Below, in pieces: positions 59,508 to 64,000 of a stretch of DNA of 64,000 bases. The notes beneath the pieces were generated by a model that did not search any database, had not been told where the DNA came from, and worked only from the letters and a program-made list of their open reading frames with translations. Within the stretch, counting starts at the first letter, position 1; every line of letters begins with the position of its first letter. The DNA lies in assembly GCF_905220365.1 (NCBI RefSeq), contig NC_061131.1:3844001-3908000 (forward strand), given 5' to 3'. The position numbers were made by a program, and so were the translations under genes. The stretch is from Vanessa cardui (Eukaryota > Arthropoda > Insecta > Lepidoptera > Nymphalidae).

Positions 59508-60477
59508 AATTCTCCAGGTTTGACTGGAACGTTTCAGATCCCGCAATGGGTTGGAGCAGCTTTGGTCGGAGCGTGGACTTCATCAGACGGACGCGCTCGG
59601 CCCTAAAATCGATATTCAGAGAGCCTCGGACAAGTCGGTGATCACTACCGGTATTGAACCTGTTGATCACAGAGACGTCTCTGAATATGTGCCTCTTGTC
59701 TGTCATGATGAAGTCTATCTCATTTTTGGTCATAGTGTCGGGGCTTTGCCACGTCCACTTCCTTTGGGGCTGTTTCTTGAAGAAGGAGTTCATCAAGAAG
59801 AGCCCCTCCCATTCGAGGAAGTTGACAAGCATTTGCCCCCTATGATTCCTACTTCCAAATCCATGGGGTCCTACTACCGATTCGCTGCAATTCTGTACTC
59901 CCACTTTAGCGTTAAAGTCCCCCATGACAACGTTGTAGTGGGTTTTCGTGGTGAAGTGGAGGGCCCTCGATATATCATCGAACAATTCTTCCACTTCATC
60001 GTCCGAGTGTGTCGAGGTCGGTGCGTACGCTTGCACTACCTTGAGGCTGTACCTCTCGGTGAGCTTTATTATGAGGTACGCAACCCTGTTCGACACACTG
60101 GAGATTTCCACAACGTTGTCAGCTAGGGACTTATTTACCAGAAACCCAACGCCACCTTGGGATTGTTGGTCTCCCTCTCGGAAGTACATTAGGTGGCCCG
60201 AATCGAGGGTTACGGTGTCCTCTCCCTCTCTCCGGACTTCACATAGCCCTAATATGTGCCACCTAATTTTCCCAAGTTCTACCTCAAGTTGCGCTAGATG
60301 CGAGTCAAGCCGTAGCGTGCGTCCGTTGTACGTCGCAAGGGTCAGTCGGTTGTGGTGGCGTCCCGTAGCCCGGTGATTCTTAGCACCTCCCGTCCCGCCG
60401 TTACCATCATCGCCACCATGACGAGGAATAGCGGGGCTGCCGGGAACTGGGGGCCGTGGCTTGTGTGAGTGCTGCAT
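59431..60477 (-). CDS. RTE/BovB-like LINE endonuclease, cut by copy C
   Basis: From the ATG at 60477, residues 1-324 are a LINE protein. A glycine-rich start is followed by an APE endonuclease with LATYNGRTL (N51), GLCEVR (E80), VQAYAPTS (149-155), MGDFNAKVG (D187, N189), EIDFIMTD (253-260) and the catalytic SDH (278-280). It nicks target DNA for reverse transcription. After Y324 the frame runs by chance 24 codons into copy C, so the reverse transcriptase and C-terminus are lost. The loss is at the 3' side, unlike ordinary 5' truncation, and points to rearrangement. G+C content is far above that of the flanks. Upstream, 60478-60720 looks like its GC-rich 5' leader. Confidence 0.85.
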   Translation of the reverse strand: MQHSHKPRPPVPGSPAIPRHGGDDGNGGTGGAKNHRATGRHHNRLTLATYNGRTLRLDSHLAQLEVELGKIRWHILGLCEVRREGEDTVTLDSGHLMYFREGDQQSQGGVGFLVNKSLADNVVEISSVSNRVAYLIIKLTERYSLKVVQAYAPTSTHSDDEVEELFDDISRALHFTTKTHYNVVMGDFNAKVGVQNCSESVVGPHGFGSRNHRGQMLVNFLEWEGLFLMNSFFKKQPQRKWTWQSPDTMTKNEIDFIMTDKRHIFRDVSVINRFNTGSDHRLVRGSLNIDFRAERVRLMKSTLRPKLLQPIAGSETFQSNLENYDRFRVLNTARVLYVPSYLPEIKTV

Positions 60478-60720
60478 TTAGAGGATATTGCCCATAATCG
60501 CCACGCTGGGCAGGCGTGTTGGCGATCGCAGAACGTAGCTACTCGCACCGGTGACGCTGCTGCCCGTCATCGGCCTGTGGTATTTAGCTACGTTTATTTT
60601 GATGGTTATACCGCCATCATTCGGTCGTCAGAGCCTCGTTTGCTAGTTGGCAGGATGCACCACGGGCAGGTGAGGTTGGCTTGGGGCGCTAAGATGTAAT
60701 TTGCGCCCCCTTACATCCCT
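59508..60720 (-). mobile_element. RTE/BovB-like LINE, 5' part only
   Basis: This covers the leader and endonuclease region described above. The GC-rich part stops sharply at 59507/59508 on the copy-C side. It stops at about 60720 on the other side, where the A-rich tail of the next LINE begins. Confidence 0.75.
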
Positions 60721-60736
60721 TAATTAAACAAATAAA

Positions 60737-60762
60737 TCAAATCAAATCAAATCAAATCAATT
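60737..60762 (-). repeat. (TTTGA)n LINE tail
   Basis: Five or so units of tcaaa on the plus strand form the 3' end of the minus-strand LINE. Short simple tails of this kind mark priming of reverse transcription. Confidence 0.8.
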
Positions 60763-60946
60763 TTATTCAAGTAAACTTCATAATGAAGCGTTTTTGAATC
60801 GTCAATAATCAAATACTACCACCGTTTCGGAAAGCAGCTTCTAGCGAGAAGAAACGGCAAGAAACTCGCATAGTTGCTCTTTTCAAATAAACACATTTAC
60901 AATGCTGTTATTGACAGTAATTAGCGTCCTATGATGGAACCCGAGC

Positions 60947-61660
60947 CTAACTCCAGGCGTTTCTTTCTAAAAAGTACTCTTTTAATGAATAGTATGATTT
61001 ATTTATTAATTTAGTCTTAATAATATTTTTAAATTTTGAAAATGGTAAATTGATTATATTTTCCGGTATCTTATTATATATGCGTATACCATTGCCCAAA
61101 AACGTTCTATTTACCGTATGCAAACGGAAACTGGGGGTTACAAGTTTATTCTTATTTCTTGTATTAATAGTATGTACATCAGCATTGATAGAATAATTTT
61201 TAATATTCTTTTGTATAAAGATTATATTATCATAAATATATTGTGAAACAGCCGTTAATACACCTATTTCTTTAAATTTTTCGCGTAATGATGTCCTGGA
61301 GCTAATATTGTAAATAGATCGGATAGCTCTTTTCTGTAGAATAAAAACAACTTCAATCTCTGCTGCATTACCCCATAACAACCTTCCATATGACATAATA
61401 CTGTGAAAATTACTAAAATAAACTAGTCTAGCAGTACTTATGTCCGTAAGTTTTCTAATTATTTTTATTGCATAAATGGCACTACTTAGTTTTCTTGCCA
61501 GGGCATACAAATGGGTGCCCCACTGCAGTTTGGAGTCAAGGGTTATCCCTAAAAAGACCGTCGACTCAACAAACTCAAGCCTTTCATTTTTCAAAGTTAT
61601 TGCAGAAGGATTTGATTTGACATTTGGCAAGGAAAACAAAACACATTGTCTTTTTAGCAT
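60947..61660 (-). pseudogene. LINE ORF2, C-terminal part (after frameshift)
   Basis: This frame carries the region after the reverse transcriptase core: CVLFSLPNVKSNPSAITLKN, FVESTVFLGITLDSKLQWGT, YFSNFHSIMSYGRLLWGNAA and ILQKRAIRSIYNI. All of these are known from the thumb and C-terminal part of CR1/Jockey-type LINEs. It joins the upstream piece at about 61630-61650, where a single-base shift is needed after KKTMC. The ATG at its start is accidental. Confidence 0.8.
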
Positions 61661-62525
61661 TTAGTACTAAATTATTTATGTCAAACCAACCAAGAACCCG
61701 CGACAGGGCACTGCTTACAACGTCATAGTTGTTTATTTTTCTATCAAGTTTAAAAATTAGGGATGTATCATCTGCAAACAGTACAATATCGCAAGTATTT
61801 TTTACGAAATAAGGTAAATCATTTATATATATTAAGAACAAGAGAGGTCCCAAAATTGAACCCTGTGGTACACCCATTTGCGCCACAGCGCCATTTGATT
61901 TTGCACCATTAACCACAACCTTCAAAACTCTTTCACTAAGGTAGGAGGAAATTAATTTCAATGCAGGGCCCCTGATACCATAATATTTAAGCTTTTCTAG
62001 GAGAATATCATGCCTAACGCAATCGAAAGCTTTTGATAAATCACAAAAAACTCCAATAGCGTTTTGCGACTTTTCCCATGCATCATAAATGTGCTTAACA
62101 AATGCTACACCCGCATCAGCAGTCGAGCGACCCTTAGTAAAACCAAACTGTTGAGAATGCAATAGCTTATTCGAGTTAAAGTATAATAGCAATTGATTAA
62201 GCATGACTTTCTCAAAAATTTTACTTAATACTGGCAAAATAGAGATCGGTCTGTAATTGTTTGGATCATTTTTATCACCGGACTTAAATAATGGGATTAC
62301 TTTACTTAATTTCAACATATCAGGAAAAATACAGGATTGTACGCATTTATTAAAGATTATAGCTAAATAAGGAGCCAAGTCAACAATTACATTGTTAATA
62401 ATTGTGACTGATAAATCCCATAATAAAATTAAAAATATAGTCTTGGGTGTCTCCGTAGATATTTCGGTTTCACTAATTGCAGCTAAATCGATATTATTGC
62501 GAGATAATCGTCTTGCTATGAGCAT
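61640..62525 (-). pseudogene. LINE ORF2, reverse transcriptase part with internal deletion
   Basis: Residues 1-22 (MLIARRLSRNNIDLAAISET) look like the start of a LINE endonuclease. The next recognisable residues already belong to the front of the reverse transcriptase (VDLAPYLAIIFNKC, SKVIPLFKSGDKNDPNNYRP). Most of the endonuclease is therefore deleted in frame. The reverse transcriptase core is good: FCDLSKAFD near 160-168, GVPQG at 218-222 and the catalytic FADD at 250-253. The frame is lost after LNAKKTMC near 61640. Without an endonuclease and with a frameshift, this copy is dead. Confidence 0.8.
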
Positions 62526-62600
62526 TTTTTCTCACTCTTGGCACAAGTTTCGGCCATTGTGCAAAGGAATCGTAGATTTATGTTGTAGGACTTAATGATT

Positions 62601-64000
62601 GGTTTTTATGTATAGCGTTATATTATTTTAAGTAAATGTTTCATGTTCAAGCGATCACAGCATGTATTGCCTCAAATGTCCATTTTTTACATATTCATCA
62701 TCCTTTTTAAATCAGATACTAGTCTTGTTTTTGTTCTGGTTATATAGAATCTTACTCATTTGAACTGTCTTTATTGAAAATAAATTATAAATATTAATTT
62801 TAATTATTATAATATGCTATAATTAATTTGATTTGATTGTGTTATATTTCGTTTCGTAATTAATCAAATATTAATTAAATTATATATTCATTATTTGTAA
62901 ATGATCACAAATTGACAATTAAAAAAACGGTTCTTCTCTGTGTACAATATCACAATCAATATGTAAAATGATTCTATACTTAATAAATGAATTTTATTTG
63001 TATATTTTATGTACCAAAGAGTCCAATTTTTTATAATTTTTGAGAACAGTAGACTACATTCCTCTTTGTTTAAAGCTTCATTTTGGTCCCACCAATTACT
63101 TCGGGAGTTAACAATTGCACTGCATCGACTAATTACTCGAACCAGATTTCATAATTATGAAATTTGTTTCATCAGTATGATAAGAAAATATCATTGTATA
63201 ACCGCTAATTAAGTTAAACCGATTATTTTCATAATAAGTCCATAATCAATGAATATATATGCAACTTTATTTAAATTCTTCCATTGTATATCTCTAGGGT
63301 ATAATCGTTCATTTGCCCTGACGTAAAGAGGTAACGTATTGCACTCCAGCGGCCGAAAAATGATTATATCGTTTATTTGACTGACGATTCACAACTAATT
63401 AGTGAACGGACGCGTTCATAAGAGTGACAATTCAATGTGTCGCTTGTTATTGATGGTAGGTTTTATAGATATTGTATTTATATTTCTTGTTTTTATATAT
63501 ATATATATAATATTATGTATCTCGACAGGCTATCTTTCATTAGGGCGTATTGTTAAAATTTATGAGACTCATCACACAGGTCAAAATACAGAGAAACAGA
63601 CTCTTACAGGATAAAATCTACGTTTAGTGAGGAGCAGTGTTTTTATGTACTAGTCATAATAGAATAAAGTAGATATAATATATGTATGTAATAGTAGTGA
63701 AAATGAATACAATAAAATTATATGATAAGGAATGTATTTTTAAAGAGTACTCTTAATAAGAAAATATTGAGTAGGTATATATTATTTTATAATGTTTTAT
63801 TTGTAGAACGGTTTTATTTATGTGTGCGAAAATTGTTTTTTTTTTTTGGATTCAACGATTAACTAACAAAATATATGATATATACAAAACTTTTTCGTTA
63901 ATCGCTCTTTATTATTTGTTTAGAAGAAATAATCGGAGACACAAACACAGGCAAATAGCAATTTCGCTTAAATCTATTTATAGATAACTGCTATTAATAT
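62601..64000. other. AT-rich stretch without a supported gene
   Basis: Short frames occur (for example 63402-63614, hydrophobic because of TA repeats), but nothing resembles a gene or a repeat family described above. Confidence 0.4.

Larger units (their letters stand above)
60721..62600 (-). mobile_element. CR1/Jockey-superfamily LINE, broken, with (TTTGA)n tail
   Basis: On the minus strand the element ends in repeated tttga units (60760-60737), after a 3' UTR that recurs as isolated fragments at 42345-42545, 43677-43825 and in the A/B/C units. Coding sequence covers 62525-60947 with one frameshift. The 5' limit is approximate. The element sits directly beside the RTE fragment in the same orientation. 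Confidence 0.75.

Noticed and set aside
59551..60376. Plus-strand open frames of 191 and 142 codons
   Set aside because: They are antisense shadows of the GC-rich RTE endonuclease ORF, whose frame carries all catalytic motifs.

Overview
The window is A+T-rich, intron- or intergenic-like insect DNA, almost certainly from a butterfly or moth. The evidence is the set of mobile elements: Helitron-type elements ending in a short GC hairpin plus CTAG inserted between A and T, tRNA-derived SINEs whose tails match sequences I remember as abundant in nymphalid butterflies, an RTE/BovB-like LINE, and CR1/Jockey-superfamily LINEs. The species cannot be named from sequence alone. There is no bacterial-style operon, rRNA, CRISPR array or confident tRNA gene.

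Host gene content is very low. The best candidate is a plus-strand first coding exon at 10754-10829: two ATGs, a signal-peptide-like hydrophobic run and a good splice donor. No partner exon was recognised. A few short open stretches (29370-29708, 30218-30511, 30710-31026) look somewhat protein-like but are unassigned.

Layout. 1-10 kb: SINE fragments, a degenerate ~590-bp tandem array ending in a Helitron 3' end, and an abundant interspersed repeat ('family 1') carrying a perfect 28-bp snap-back hairpin. 10.7 kb: the candidate exon. 14.2-18.7 kb: an apparently intact two-ORF LINE on the minus strand (PHD-finger ORF1, then endonuclease/reverse transcriptase ORF2). 19-25 kb: AT-rich DNA with Helitron-like remnants. 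25.4-28.2 kb: a Helitron with both ends preserved, carrying a broken helicase but no room for a Rep domain. 28-45 kb: nested repeats, a fold-back element with 223-bp arms, a complete 244-bp non-autonomous Helitron, and a 5'-truncated RTE tail with an 8-bp target-site duplication. 45.1-59.5 kb: a striking near-identical duplication, with copy A (4571 bp), direct copy B (4571 bp, offset exactly 6757) and inverted copy C (3039 bp), so that B and C form a large imperfect palindrome. 59.5-62.6 kb: an RTE endonuclease ORF cut by the end of copy C, followed by a second, frameshifted and internally deleted LINE. 62.6-64 kb: AT-rich DNA.

The genes do not form a pathway. They are pieces of independent transposons. 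The two mechanisms that recur are copy-and-paste retrotransposition and Helitron spread, overlaid by template-switch-like rearrangements (perfect hairpins with 7-nt loops, head-to-head SINEs, the A/B/C inverted duplication). An assembly artefact must be excluded for the A/B/C structure.
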